Assembly (NCBI RefSeq): GCF_007997215.1
Contig: NZ_VORW01000002.1
Coordinates: forward strand, 1-64,000
Source: Algoriphagus aquimarinus
Lineage (GTDB): Bacteria; Bacteroidota; Bacteroidia; Cytophagales; Cyclobacteriaceae
Length of the DNA: 64,000 nt
Direction of reading: 5' to 3'
Positions 1-8,966 of this stretch are shown piece by piece (within the stretch, counting starts at the first letter, position 1; each line of letters opens with the position of its first letter). The notes under the pieces are model-generated. The model was not told the DNA's origin. It did not search any database and saw only the letters and a list, made by a program, of their open reading frames with translations. The translations under genes and the position numbers were made by a program.

Positions 1-87
1 GGAAATCAGGGTCAATTTAAAGCCTAAATTGTAATCACGTTGCGAACGCTTTTTCCCCTTGACACTAGAGAGGTTTTCTTTTTCCAT
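1..87 (-). CDS. Transposase OrfA, N-terminal fragment (IS3 family)
   Basis: The frame opens with ATG at 87 and runs off the window after 29 codons. It reads MEKENLSSVKGKKRSQRDYN and then LGFKLTLIS. The basic start followed by RDYNLGFKL matches the beginning of the helix-turn-helix OrfA of IS3-type transposases, in which this first helix belongs to the end-binding domain. Only about a quarter of a typical OrfA is present because the window cuts it. The inverted end at 127 supports the call. Whether the element is intact cannot be seen. Confidence 0.6.
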   Translation of the reverse strand, partial: MEKENLSSVKGKKRSQRDYNLGFKLTLIS

Positions 88-127
88 AATAAGTCGATTT
101 GGTGTCAACTTATTTCAGGACGAGACA
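1..127 (-). mobile_element. End of an IS3-family insertion sequence (partial)
   Basis: Left window edge, oriented leftward. Read on the minus strand the element starts at 127 with TGTCTCGTCCTGAAATAAG, which has the TG...CA style end of IS3-type elements, and 40 bases inside begins a transposase OrfA-like reading frame at 87. The other end, OrfB and any target duplication lie outside the window. The terminal sequence is assigned from memory of Bacteroidota IS elements, not from a database search. Confidence 0.6.
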
Positions 128-137
128 TAAAAAACAA

Positions 138-165
138 AAAAGCTTCCCATTTCTGAGAAGCTTTT
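138..165 (-). terminator. Rho-independent terminator of the HMA gene
   Basis: A 9-bp perfect stem (AAAAGCTTC/GAAGCTTTT) with an 11-base loop lies just after the minus-strand stop at 173. On the minus strand it is followed by a T-rich tract, as expected for intrinsic termination of the HMA-TonB group. Confidence 0.75.
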
Positions 166-172
166 CGAATAG

Positions 173-532
173 TTAATTATCATTTTTCTTAGGACGATCG
201 TCATCTTCGTGTGCGCCATCTTTGCAACATTCATCCAATTTCGCATAGGCTTTTGGATCACGTTTTAGTGAATCTGCATTATAGCCAACCATGGTCACTC
301 GCTTTCTGAGTTTGTCCGGATCAGTTTTGGAATCAAGGTATGCGATGTTCAAGACTTTGGTTTCCAAGTCTAGATTCACTGATTTCACGCCTTTTTCGAA
401 TGTTAAATCCTTTTCCAAAGTAGCCTTACACATCTCGCAGATTGCGGATGTTTTGATGCCGATTGTTTTTACTTGGGCTTGAGCAGCAAAGGCAAAAGCC
501 GCAATAAAGAAGGTTAAGATTAATTTTTTCAT
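173..532 (-). CDS. Secreted heavy-metal-associated (HMA) domain protein
   Basis: 119 residues. A signal peptide (about 1-20, ending AFAAQAQ) is followed by one ferredoxin-like HMA domain with a CEMC metal site at Cys32/Cys35. The C-terminal tail adds a vicinal pair, Cys102-Cys103, and a His/Asp-rich end (GAHEDDD) that could bind more metal. HMA domains of this type carry Cu(I) or similar soft metals; here it would act in the periplasm. It is the last gene of a minus-strand group with a TonB receptor and a HYC_CC_PP protein, which supports metal uptake or homeostasis. The metal is inferred, with copper most likely. Confidence 0.8.
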   Translation of the reverse strand: MKKLILTFFIAAFAFAAQAQVKTIGIKTSAICEMCKATLEKDLTFEKGVKSVNLDLETKVLNIAYLDSKTDPDKLRKRVTMVGYNADSLKRDPKAYAKLDECCKDGAHEDDDRPKKNDN

Positions 533-620
533 TATTTCGTTAGTTTATTTTATACGTATTTTTGCTTTTACCAGAAAGGAGATGAAAGCATTTTAGGATT
601 TGGCAAACTCTCCATTGAGG

Positions 621-654
621 CTACATCGGTCACCCGTCTTCGGTCTTCCGTCCA
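621..654. repeat. Dispersed CATCGGTCACCCG-type repeat, single copy
   Basis: The spacer between the HMA gene and the TonB receptor carries CATCGGTCACCCG followed by degenerate repeats of TCTTCGGTCTTCCGTC. The same core recurs at 46504-46615 and, inverted, at 45974-46033. No gene or terminator is visible in this spacer. Confidence 0.4.
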
Positions 655-695
655 CTAGATCAAGAGATAATAGCTACTGTCATAATTGCGAATGG

Positions 696-2909
696 TTATT
701 TGATTTTATATCTGATCCCAGTATAAATAACTCTTCCAGCTATCGGCCCCCAAGTCATGGAAGCATCGAAATTTGAGCCAAAAGGATTTTCAGGGTCGAT
801 GATAGGATTTGATTGTTTGAAGTTTAAAATATTTTCTCCGCCTAGGTAAATGCTGCCCCAGCGAAATCCTCGACTAACCTGAGCATTTAGCATAAAGAAA
901 TCAGGCGACTCAGATGGCTGACGAAATTCCACTGGACTTTCGCTGGTATTAGGAATACGCATTGGGCCATTCCAGTTCAGCGTCATATCTGCTTTCCACT
1001 TTTCGTACTTAGTAGCATAGGCTATATTCATAAAGAATCGATCTTGACTTTGTAGCGGAATCTGCTGAAGAATTCCATCCGTAGTCATCATCATCTCGTA
1101 ATGCTTGTAAGCAGCTTTGGCATCGACTCTTTCAGTGATAGGATAGCTAGCTTCTATTTGAAAACTATTCGCATAAGATCCATTAGATAGATTGTTTACG
1201 ACTAGTAATTCTGAACTTACATCCATATCGTATACCAGTTGATTAGTAAAGTCCGTATAGAAATAATCTGCTACAATACTTAAAGGGCGATCATCTATAG
1301 TAACGTTTCCGGCTACACTGACTCCCGTATTCCAAGATTCCTCAGGTTTCAGTTCTGCGTTGAAAACAAGTTCTCTGGCTGAAATCCATACTGAGCTGTT
1401 TTCCATCAAAGCATTTGGAGTTCTATAGCCTTTTCCTACAGATCCTCTTAGGGTCCAATTTGGGATAAATTCCCATCTGGCATGAACTCTAGGAGTGAAG
1501 TAGGTTCCAAAAAGATTGTGGAAATCAGTTCTAGCTCCTGCTACTACCGTAATTCGTTCGTTTGGAATGAAGTTATATTCGAAGAAAAGTCCTGGTACTT
1601 TTTCTGTTCTATACATCGCTGTATCGAGTCCCGTCGGGGTATTGGAATCAAAGGTTTCTTCAAAATCATCGTAAAGAAAACTTGCCCCTGTTTTGTACTG
1701 GTGAAAGCTTGACCCCAAGACATTCTGATAAATGAAATTTCCATAAGCTGTCTTTTCTATTCCCTGATAAATTCTTCTCCCTGCTCCGCCATTGAAGTCC
1801 TGATAGGAGAGAGAATATTGAAACCCCCAGCTTTGTGTAGGCTTATCAGGGTAAATCATGCCTAGCTTACCAAATACTTCTGCTTTACGGGTGTCCATTT
1901 CATAGCCATACATGCTACTTGTGGATAAATCGCCATTAAAACCAAACCCTTTTTGGCCTCCAGCATTGTCTGACATAAATAGATTTACTCCTATTTGTGC
2001 CATCAGTCGATCACCTTCGTACTTGTAACGATTGAGGAAATTTAGCTGCCTGCCTTTGGGTAGATCCATGAATCCATCGTCATTTCCGTCGATTTCAGAG
2101 CTCATTTGACTTGCATGAAATAGTACGCCAGAACTCCATTTTTCACTGATTGGAACCTGATGATTTGCATTGATTTCTATTCTTCCAAAGGAATTGAGGT
2201 AGCCATTGAGGTACCAAGTATCCATGCTTTCAGGTTTGAAAAGATCTACGTTGATCTGGCCAGTCATAGACTCATAGCCATTAATGACAGTACCAGCCCC
2301 TTTCCCTACATCAATGGATTGAATCCAAGTACCCGGAACAAAGGTCAATCCAAGTCTGGAATTTAAACCTCGGATATTCGGAATTCCTTCTCTGCTGATT
2401 AGCACGTATCGACCATCCAGACCCATCATCTGGATCATTTTGGTCCCGGTGACAGCATCTGCATAAGAAACATCCACCGAGGCATTGGTCTCAAAACTCT
2501 CAGAAAGGTTACAGCACGCGGCTTTCTGGAGTTCATTTTCGCTGATTAGGATATTTAGAAATGGAGCCTCGTCTACTACAGACTGAGATCTACCTCTAAT
2601 GGTAACTTCCTCCATAGCTTCACCGCTTTCTTGTAGGGTGATTAGCATTGCTTCGTCAAAAACAGGGGACAACGTGTCTGGCTCATAGCCAAGGTAGTTT
2701 ACTACCAATCGATCTGTTTTTAGCACATTTCCTAGTTCAAAGTACCCATCCAGATTAGTGATTACACCTTGGTCTTTGCCTTGAAGTTTGATGCTCGCCC
2801 CGATAAGAGGCTCATTAGATGCTGATTGAACCTTGCCCTTAATGCTGTTTTGAGCAAATATTAGTGCTGGCGCAAATAAACATGCTATTAATAAAATTGT
2901 TGATTTCAT
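696..2909 (-). CDS. TonB-dependent outer-membrane receptor, probably for a metal or metallophore
   Basis: 737 residues. Signal peptide 1-20 (ends LIFAQ), carboxypeptidase-regulatory-like domain about 21-95, plug domain about 110-230, then a beta-barrel ending in an aromatic/basic C-terminus (YTGIRYKIK). Such receptors pull scarce ligands across the outer membrane using TonB. The plug contains a vicinal Cys132-Cys133 pair, uncommon in this setting. Neighbours are an HMA protein downstream and a Cys-rich HYC_CC_PP protein upstream, so the ligand is more likely a metal than a glycan; there is no SusD partner. Substrate specificity is inference. Confidence 0.85.
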   Translation of the reverse strand: MKSTILLIACLFAPALIFAQNSIKGKVQSASNEPLIGASIKLQGKDQGVITNLDGYFELGNVLKTDRLVVNYLGYEPDTLSPVFDEAMLITLQESGEAMEEVTIRGRSQSVVDEAPFLNILISENELQKAACCNLSESFETNASVDVSYADAVTGTKMIQMMGLDGRYVLISREGIPNIRGLNSRLGLTFVPGTWIQSIDVGKGAGTVINGYESMTGQINVDLFKPESMDTWYLNGYLNSFGRIEINANHQVPISEKWSSGVLFHASQMSSEIDGNDDGFMDLPKGRQLNFLNRYKYEGDRLMAQIGVNLFMSDNAGGQKGFGFNGDLSTSSMYGYEMDTRKAEVFGKLGMIYPDKPTQSWGFQYSLSYQDFNGGAGRRIYQGIEKTAYGNFIYQNVLGSSFHQYKTGASFLYDDFEETFDSNTPTGLDTAMYRTEKVPGLFFEYNFIPNERITVVAGARTDFHNLFGTYFTPRVHARWEFIPNWTLRGSVGKGYRTPNALMENSSVWISARELVFNAELKPEESWNTGVSVAGNVTIDDRPLSIVADYFYTDFTNQLVYDMDVSSELLVVNNLSNGSYANSFQIEASYPITERVDAKAAYKHYEMMMTTDGILQQIPLQSQDRFFMNIAYATKYEKWKADMTLNWNGPMRIPNTSESPVEFRQPSESPDFFMLNAQVSRGFRWGSIYLGGENILNFKQSNPIIDPENPFGSNFDASMTWGPIAGRVIYTGIRYKIK

Positions 2910-3067
2910 ATAATTAAGATATTCCCATTGCTCTCAAGGAAATCGCATTAAACTTAGTCAAACCGGTTAATAGGTTGGGAAAACTAAGCGAATGCGCATT
3001 TCAAAAGAAATTGCTTGTATGTAAATAGATTACAGTTCGCCAAAAGCGAATAAAAACCAAGCAGGTC

Positions 3068-3445
3068 TTAAATCAAGAAGGATTGATGGAGAATAATTAG
3101 ATCGGGAATAGTACGATCTGGAGAAAGATAACCTGGATTCGAAATCTGAATATCTTCTACAAGTATTCCTGGAATTGTTAGCACGTAGGCCAACACAAAT
3201 TCCGGGGAAAGTTGGATCTGAAATTGTGTTTTACCGAAAAAATCATCTGAATCTGAAGAAGCATATTCATCTGTGCAGCAATCAGGATTTGCAGTTATAT
3301 CCGCACCGCAGCAATCAGTTTTTTCAGGAGATATGGTTACTTCAGTACTTTTTAATTCATCACCACAGTAATGCGCTGCCAAAGTCAAATTGACTTGACC
3401 CGTCAGAAAAAATAGGAGCATTAAAGATGAGAGGATTGCTTTCAT
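3068..3445 (-). CDS. HYC_CC_PP family small secreted Cys-rich protein
   Basis: 125 residues from the chosen ATG. A hydrophobic signal segment (about 1-24) is followed by HYC (25-27) and vicinal cysteine pairs at 45-46 and 56-57, the pattern that names this Bacteroidota family. Function is unknown; the paired cysteines and the adjacent HMA and TonB genes suggest metal binding. The frame is open 30 codons further upstream to an ATG at 3535, but that stretch lies over the terminator hairpin 3483-3520 and would push the signal peptide inside the protein, so 3445 is preferred. Confidence 0.7.
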   Translation of the reverse strand: MKAILSSLMLLFFLTGQVNLTLAAHYCGDELKSTEVTISPEKTDCCGADITANPDCCTDEYASSDSDDFFGKTQFQIQLSPEFVLAYVLTIPGILVEDIQISNPGYLSPDRTIPDLIILHQSFLI

Positions 3446-3482
3446 ACTGTTGGCAAAGTTCGGGATTTCATATGATAAAGAA

Positions 3483-3520
3483 AAACCTACCCTCTTTACG
3501 ATTTGTGAGAAGGTAGGTTT
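3483..3520 (-). terminator. Terminator hairpin after the diheme cytochrome gene
   Basis: Perfect 9-bp stem AAACCTACC/GGTAGGTTT with a 20-base loop, 23 bases past the cytochrome stop at 3544. On the minus strand it is followed by TTCTTTATC, a modest T tract. It separates the cytochrome transcript from the HYC_CC_PP/TonB/HMA group. Confidence 0.55.
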
Positions 3521-3543
3521 GATTATTTTTTTCAATTTAAAAT

Positions 3544-4536
3544 TTACTCTGAAGTGACTGGAGGAGAAAATTTCACGACTTGATTAGAGATTGGCTTAAT
3601 CGTATTTAGATACGAATAAATAGCCTTGAGATCTTCTTTTTCCATTCCTCCATACATAGTCCAAGGCATTACAGTGTTGAATTCACCTGGCTGAACTTTC
3701 GGTAAATGATAACCAGAGTCTAGGTATTGCTTGAATCTCCCAACAAACATATCTTCTGTCCATGTGCCAATACCAGATTCCTCATCTTGAGTAAGGTTAG
3801 CTGATCTAACTACGGAGCCATCTGGAAAAGCAAATGCTCTTCCTCCAGAAAACTCTAGTCCTGGTAACATAGCGTTCTGAGCATCCACAGGACTATGACA
3901 TTCTTGGCATGCTGCCGCATTGACAAGGTATTTGCCGTATGCTACTTGGTCAGTCTTGGCTGGCTTAGGTTGAGGGTCAGCGTCTTGCGGGATTGTTTTC
4001 AGAATTAAGCTTACTGGGAAATCGGCCTTTGATTCAGGGATTTCATTGTCGATTGGATCTAAACTTCTGATATAAGCAATGATGTCATAAATGTCTTCTG
4101 GATCCATTTTGCCATAATATGGGTAGGGCATAACGGGAAACATTGCTCTTCCATCATTGGTAACTCCCGTGGTGATTAATCGATACAACTCCCCATCTGT
4201 GTAATCAGAAATTCCAGTAGGAGTGATGTTTTTTGAATAAAACACTCCTGGGAATCCCATTGATTGATCGAATAATTCCCCACCTTTTCCTAGAGTCCCA
4301 GGTTCGATAGGGCCAGATAACAGCGAGAAATCGCGCGTAGAATGGCAATCCACACATACTACGACATGATTTGCGAGGTATGCTCCTCTTGCAACTCTAT
4401 CAGGACCAGAAGTTATGGTAAGGTCTTGTGCCGGGCTTACTTTTGGAAATGACATGTTTACAAAGACAATTCCGCCTACAATAAAAACTACAAGTACAGC
4501 AAGTAAGTACCCAAATACTTTAAAAATCTTTTTCAT
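3544..4536 (-). CDS. Membrane-anchored diheme cytochrome c
   Basis: 330 residues. An N-terminal membrane anchor (about 7-28) precedes two cytochrome c domains, each with a heme site: CVDCH (Cys61, Cys64, His65) and CQECH (Cys210, Cys213, His214). Nearby methionines (for example in FPVMPYPYYG) can serve as distal ligands. The layout resembles the cytochrome subunits that take electrons from periplasmic dehydrogenases and pass them to terminal oxidases. No dehydrogenase is adjacent; the GMC enzyme about 6 kb away is a possible donor, but that is speculation. The gene is divergent from the M20 hydrolase. Confidence 0.8.
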   Translation of the reverse strand: MKKIFKVFGYLLAVLVVFIVGGIVFVNMSFPKVSPAQDLTITSGPDRVARGAYLANHVVVCVDCHSTRDFSLLSGPIEPGTLGKGGELFDQSMGFPGVFYSKNITPTGISDYTDGELYRLITTGVTNDGRAMFPVMPYPYYGKMDPEDIYDIIAYIRSLDPIDNEIPESKADFPVSLILKTIPQDADPQPKPAKTDQVAYGKYLVNAAACQECHSPVDAQNAMLPGLEFSGGRAFAFPDGSVVRSANLTQDEESGIGTWTEDMFVGRFKQYLDSGYHLPKVQPGEFNTVMPWTMYGGMEKEDLKAIYSYLNTIKPISNQVVKFSPPVTSE

Positions 4537-4769
4537 ATTAAAAATGAGGTTTGGTTTATGAAAATTTACAGTTTATCTAAATCAATTGATAATAAAGGAG
4601 TTATAAATATTTTTGTATTTAGGAATTATTCAATAAAATCTTTAATTATTTCTAATTGCCTAACTACTAGGGCAAAGAGTAATTAGGAACTTCTATTTTT
4701 TGATTAAATGAGGTGTAATTGTTCCACTTTGCGTATTTTCAAATCACCATCAACCAAATCATTACCCCT

Positions 4770-6194
4770 ATGAAAAAAATATACTCACTGTTGTGTTTTT
4801 TTATTGCACTAGCTGTACAAGCTCAAGAAAATGAAACGCTTAAGAAGCTAGACAGCAGATCGGAATTCTACAGCGATATTGCTAAACAAATTTGGTCAAA
4901 TCCTGAGCTCGGCTATTTGGAAAACCAAAGTTCTGCTTTACTTCAAAAAACACTTACGGATGCGGGATTTACTGTGAAAGCTGGAGTGGCTGATATTCCT
5001 ACGGCTTTTGTGGCGGAATATGGATCGGGGAAACCGATAATAGGAATTATGGCTGAATTTGATGCACTCCCTGGAATTTCTCAAAAAGCCGTGCCATTTC
5101 GAGATCCGGTAGTAGAAGGCGGTGCCGGCCATGCTTGCGGACACCATTTATTTGGTACAGCCTCAGTAGCTGCTGGTATATCTACGCTGGAGTGGATGAA
5201 AGAAAATAAGATCAAAGGTACTATTCGTGTGTACGGTACGCCTGCCGAAGAAGGTGGCGGAGGGAAAGTTTATATGGCCAAAGCTGGCATTATGGATGAC
5301 GTGGACGCCATGCTCCATTGGCATCCTTCATCTGCAAACAATGCTGGCGCAAATTCCTCCTTAGCTAATATTTCTACCAAGTTTAGATTTTATGGTGAAG
5401 CTTCTCATGCAGCTGCAGCTCCTGAGCGTGGACGATCTGCTTTGGATGCGGTAGAAGCGATGAATTTTATGGTGAATCTGATGCGGGAACACGTGCCAAT
5501 GGAAACAAGAATGCATTACGTAATCACCCGAGGTGGAGAAGCACCTAATGTGGTGCCTGCATTTGCCGAATCCTATCACTATGTAAGACATCCTGATGCA
5601 TTAAAAGTGAAGGAAATTTTTGCGAAAATGATAGATGCCGCAGAAGGTGCTGCGCAGGGTACTCAGACTAGAATGGAATATGAAATTATCAATGGTGTTT
5701 ATAACCTCTTACCAAATGAAACCTTGGCGAGGGTAATGCAAAGTAACCTTGAAAAAGTGGGTGGCATCAACTACACCGCCGAGGAAAGAAAATTCGCTGA
5801 AGATATCATCAAGACTTACCCAGCTGGTGTGCTTGTTTCTCCAGACGATGCAAGTGAAATAGCTCCATTCGAAGTAAATGAGAAAGGTGCTGGAGGTTCA
5901 ACTGACGTGGGAGACGTAAGCTGGCTGGTGCCTACCGCGGGTCTAGGAACCGCTACTTGGGTACCAGGAACTTCTGCGCACACATGGCAAGCAGTAGCTG
6001 CTGGCGGAACAAGCATTGGAAGCAAGGGTATGATGGTTGCTGCAAAAACTCTTACTTTAACTATGATGGATATCTTTAAAGATCCATCAATTGCTACAAA
6101 AGCAAAAGCAGAATTAGACACCAGAAGAGGCGCTGGCTTTAAATATGAAGCGCTTACCGGTGAAAGATCTGCGCCATTAGATTACAGAAAATAA
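4770..6194 (+). CDS. Secreted M20-family amidohydrolase (AbgB-like)
   Basis: 474 residues from ATG 4770. The frame is open 17 codons further upstream, but only the internal start places the signal peptide (MKKIYSLLCFFIALAVQAQ) at the N-terminus. Metal-binding motifs of the M20D group are visible: GHACGHH (about 120-126), GTPAEEGGGG with the catalytic glutamates, HWHPSS, and a C-terminal SAHTW. The closest functional type known is p-aminobenzoyl-glutamate or indole-amino-acid amidohydrolase, which hydrolyses an amide bond with a two-metal centre. A periplasmic substrate is implied by the signal peptide and is not known. Confidence 0.82.
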   Translation: MKKIYSLLCFFIALAVQAQENETLKKLDSRSEFYSDIAKQIWSNPELGYLENQSSALLQKTLTDAGFTVKAGVADIPTAFVAEYGSGKPIIGIMAEFDALPGISQKAVPFRDPVVEGGAGHACGHHLFGTASVAAGISTLEWMKENKIKGTIRVYGTPAEEGGGGKVYMAKAGIMDDVDAMLHWHPSSANNAGANSSLANISTKFRFYGEASHAAAAPERGRSALDAVEAMNFMVNLMREHVPMETRMHYVITRGGEAPNVVPAFAESYHYVRHPDALKVKEIFAKMIDAAEGAAQGTQTRMEYEIINGVYNLLPNETLARVMQSNLEKVGGINYTAEERKFAEDIIKTYPAGVLVSPDDASEIAPFEVNEKGAGGSTDVGDVSWLVPTAGLGTATWVPGTSAHTWQAVAAGGTSIGSKGMMVAAKTLTLTMMDIFKDPSIATKAKAELDTRRGAGFKYEALTGERSAPLDYRK

Positions 6195-6365
6195 CTTGGA
6201 AATGCCCGTGATGATTTTTAAGAAATCATTACATAAATATCTTACACATTGGTGATTCCTAATGATCAGGCATTAAGGATAGTGTCTAAGAAAGATTTAT
6301 GAAAATGGCTATTCTCTGGAGTTGCCCAAAGTACAAAGAAAACCAAGCTTTAATTCTATAAAAAC

Positions 6366-6399
6366 ATGTCATTGCCTTTCGAGAGAAGGGCAATGACAT
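6366..6399. terminator. Terminator hairpin between convergent genes
   Basis: Perfect 11-bp stem ATGTCATTGCC/GGCAATGACAT with a 12-base loop between the stop of the M20 gene (6194, plus) and the stop of the metalloprotease gene (6406, minus). On the minus strand it runs into GTTTTTATAG, and on the plus strand into an AT-rich tract, so it may work both ways. Confidence 0.65.
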
Positions 6400-6405
6400 A
6401 TAAAT

Positions 6406-8850
6406 TTATTCTGCGTCAAGCAATGAGTCTACCAGAGCATCAATATCACGAAGGTGATTTTGAACTATCCCAGCACTGTATCTAGAACTTGCAGATCTAG
6501 CAGAACTTTGGATTGTTTTTAATTCCGCACGAACAGCTGCACTGATATCAGAACGGCTTTTTTCATCTTGAGTCATCAGAGAAGCAAGACGCTCCACATG
6601 CGAACGCTGTAGATTTCTGCGAAATGCATCAATGTCTTTTGATCCTGAAAGTTCAGACCAAATGCCTTTTCTCAAATCAATTAGCATTTGAGTCATTGAG
6701 TAGGCGGTAGCTCCATTCAACGCTTCATTGTCAATCATGCGCTCCAATCGGTCCTTTCTCAGAACGTTGCTCAGAATTCTTGATTGCAAAGTGCCAATAG
6801 AAGATACTGCGCCACTAGGCTCGATATTGTTAAGGATTTCTTTTTGAAGTAGCCAATCAGGTGTAGTAAACACGTTTTCATTCAAAAACTTCATTGCATT
6901 CACCTGCTCAGGTTTGGAAGTTGGAGTATAGGTGACACCCTCTTGATCTGTAGTTTTATACTGCTCGTAAACCCCACCAATGTTAGTCACCACATGATTT
7001 GCAAAGCGGCTCCAAACTCCGATCAATTCTCCATATAATTCTTCTAAATCGCCATAACCTTCGCCGGCAGTGGCAGTCCATTTCGCAAGATTTGGCGCGA
7101 CGATTTTCAAGTTTGCCAATCCATAGGTACTTGCTTTGATAGCGTCATCTCCTACAGATTCTGTTTGAGCGCTTGGGTCATAAGAGTTGCCTCCACCAAA
7201 AAGGTAAACTGGATCACCGGCTTTTTCTCTTATCCAGCTATTCAACGTAGGTTTTTCAGCTTCAGGAGAATTGGCATTCGGGATATATCTATAGCCCCAG
7301 TTGATTGCATAGTTGTCATATGGGCCGAGCATTCTTACCCAGCGAACTCCCTCATCACCTGGCTGAGCGACGTAGTTGTAGCGCGTGTAATCCATGATCG
7401 TTGCTGCAAGCCCCCATTTCTGGGTGAAAGTAGCCGAACGCAAGGAATCGGTAGGGTAGGCATAAGATGCTTTCATGTTGTGAGGCAATCCAAGCGCGTG
7501 ACCAATCTCATGGGAAATCACTCTTCTCATCATTTCACCGATTTCTTCATCCGGTGTATTCAAGGTTCTGGCTGATGGATTTGCAGCGCCAGTTTCTAAC
7601 ATGTAGCGGTTTCTATACGAACGCAAGTGATTGTGATACCATACGATATCACTTTCTATGATTTCACCTGAGCGAGGATCAGATACACTTGGTCCCATTG
7701 CATTTCGGGTCGTCGTAGCCACGTAACGAACAGTAGAATATCTAGCATCTTCAGCACTCCAATCAGGATCTTCTTCTTTGGTAGGAGCGTCTTTTGCTAT
7801 GATGGCATTTTTATAACCAGCAGCTTCAAAAGCAACCTGCCAATCTTCAATTCCCTCACGGAAATATTTTCTCCATTTTTGAGGAGTTGCCGGATCCAAA
7901 TAATAAACAATAGGTTTCACCGGCTCTACTAATTCACCTCTGGCATACGCCTCAGGGTCTTTTGGTTCCAGTCTCCATCTTCTGATGTAGGTTTTTAAGT
8001 CTGATTTTAGTGCTTCTGAGCCATAGTCAATCTGCCTAACGGTAAACCAGCCTACTCGCTGATCATACAATCTAGCTTGCATTGGTTTCTCTGGAAGCAA
8101 GTACATGGACTGGCTCATTTCCATAGAAATTGTTCCAGACCTTGAATTGGAAGGTGGATCAGAAGCATTGTAAGTCATGTCGTGTCTTACTTCAATGTTT
8201 TCTGGATAGCTGGCCATTCTGGTGATAAAGCTTCTTTCTTTGTCCAGATTTCTCACCTGATACTGCTTTCTCATAGGGGCAGATAGGCCACTGAGTGCTG
8301 GGATATCGGAAAGGAATAAATCTGACACCTCTATTAGTGCAGCAGTAGAATCCGAATTGAAGGACTCGATTTTGAAGGATGCCAAAATTGGATGGTAGTT
8401 ATTGGCTTCCACAGACAAGTGAATAGGAAGAGAATCTGCCGCTACATTGTCAAATGAAATGGAGCGAAGAATAATGCTGTTCTGCATTCTAGACCAATGG
8501 ATCACTTGTTCATTGGACTTAGAACCTGCAGTGGTATATCCACCGCCAATACCGTCTGCTATTTTAGAAATACGAGAGACCAGCAGCATGTCTTTGCCCA
8601 AAAGTTCAAAGGGTACTTCATAGTAGTTTTTGTCCCCAACCCTATGAATTAAAAATAGGCCTTCGTCCGAGATGGCTTCATCCGTTACAATTTCGCTGTA
8701 CTTTTTGAAAGCACTTTTTTTAGCAGGTTTAGCAACCTGGCTTTGCGGAGCAGGAGTTGCTTCTGCATTTTTCTTGTTCTTCTTTTGCGCAAAGCTTGTC
8801 AGGCTTAGTATGATAAAGAAGACTGTTAAAAGAGTAGTAGTTTTTCTCAT
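6406..8850 (-). CDS. Secreted zinc-dependent metalloprotease (DUF5117/DUF5118 type)
   Basis: 814 residues. Signal peptide 1-21, a basic Ala/Pro/Lys linker, then N-terminal domains of the DUF5118 and DUF5117 kind and a metzincin-like catalytic region. The zinc motif HEIGHALGLPH lies at 447-457 with three histidines, Glu448 as the general base, and a following Met turn (TIMDYTRYNY). The length is usual for this Bacteroidota family. It probably degrades proteins in the periplasm or at the cell surface. It is monocistronic, with hairpins on both sides. Confidence 0.88.
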   Translation of the reverse strand: MRKTTTLLTVFFIILSLTSFAQKKNKKNAEATPAPQSQVAKPAKKSAFKKYSEIVTDEAISDEGLFLIHRVGDKNYYEVPFELLGKDMLLVSRISKIADGIGGGYTTAGSKSNEQVIHWSRMQNSIILRSISFDNVAADSLPIHLSVEANNYHPILASFKIESFNSDSTAALIEVSDLFLSDIPALSGLSAPMRKQYQVRNLDKERSFITRMASYPENIEVRHDMTYNASDPPSNSRSGTISMEMSQSMYLLPEKPMQARLYDQRVGWFTVRQIDYGSEALKSDLKTYIRRWRLEPKDPEAYARGELVEPVKPIVYYLDPATPQKWRKYFREGIEDWQVAFEAAGYKNAIIAKDAPTKEEDPDWSAEDARYSTVRYVATTTRNAMGPSVSDPRSGEIIESDIVWYHNHLRSYRNRYMLETGAANPSARTLNTPDEEIGEMMRRVISHEIGHALGLPHNMKASYAYPTDSLRSATFTQKWGLAATIMDYTRYNYVAQPGDEGVRWVRMLGPYDNYAINWGYRYIPNANSPEAEKPTLNSWIREKAGDPVYLFGGGNSYDPSAQTESVGDDAIKASTYGLANLKIVAPNLAKWTATAGEGYGDLEELYGELIGVWSRFANHVVTNIGGVYEQYKTTDQEGVTYTPTSKPEQVNAMKFLNENVFTTPDWLLQKEILNNIEPSGAVSSIGTLQSRILSNVLRKDRLERMIDNEALNGATAYSMTQMLIDLRKGIWSELSGSKDIDAFRRNLQRSHVERLASLMTQDEKSRSDISAAVRAELKTIQSSARSASSRYSAGIVQNHLRDIDALVDSLLDAE

Positions 8851-8903
8851 TTATTCAATGAAGTTGGTTTATAAGAACAAAGTAGCTGAAGGGGTTAAAA
8901 TAT

Positions 8904-8932
8904 AAAAGGAGTCATTTTTGATGACTCCTTTT
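8904..8932 (-). terminator. Terminator of the first GH43 gene
   Basis: Perfect 12-bp stem AAAAGGAGTCAT/ATGACTCCTTTT with a 5-base loop, 35 bases past the GH43 stop at 8967. On the minus strand a T-rich tail (TTTTATATTTT) follows. It isolates GH43 from the metalloprotease gene further along. Confidence 0.8.
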
Positions 8933-8966
8933 TCTTAGGATGAAGGGTTTGATAGTTGTTTTAGCT

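Noticed and set aside
3446..3535. 30-residue N-terminal extension of the HYC_CC_PP protein
   Set aside because: It spans the terminator hairpin and would bury the signal peptide.
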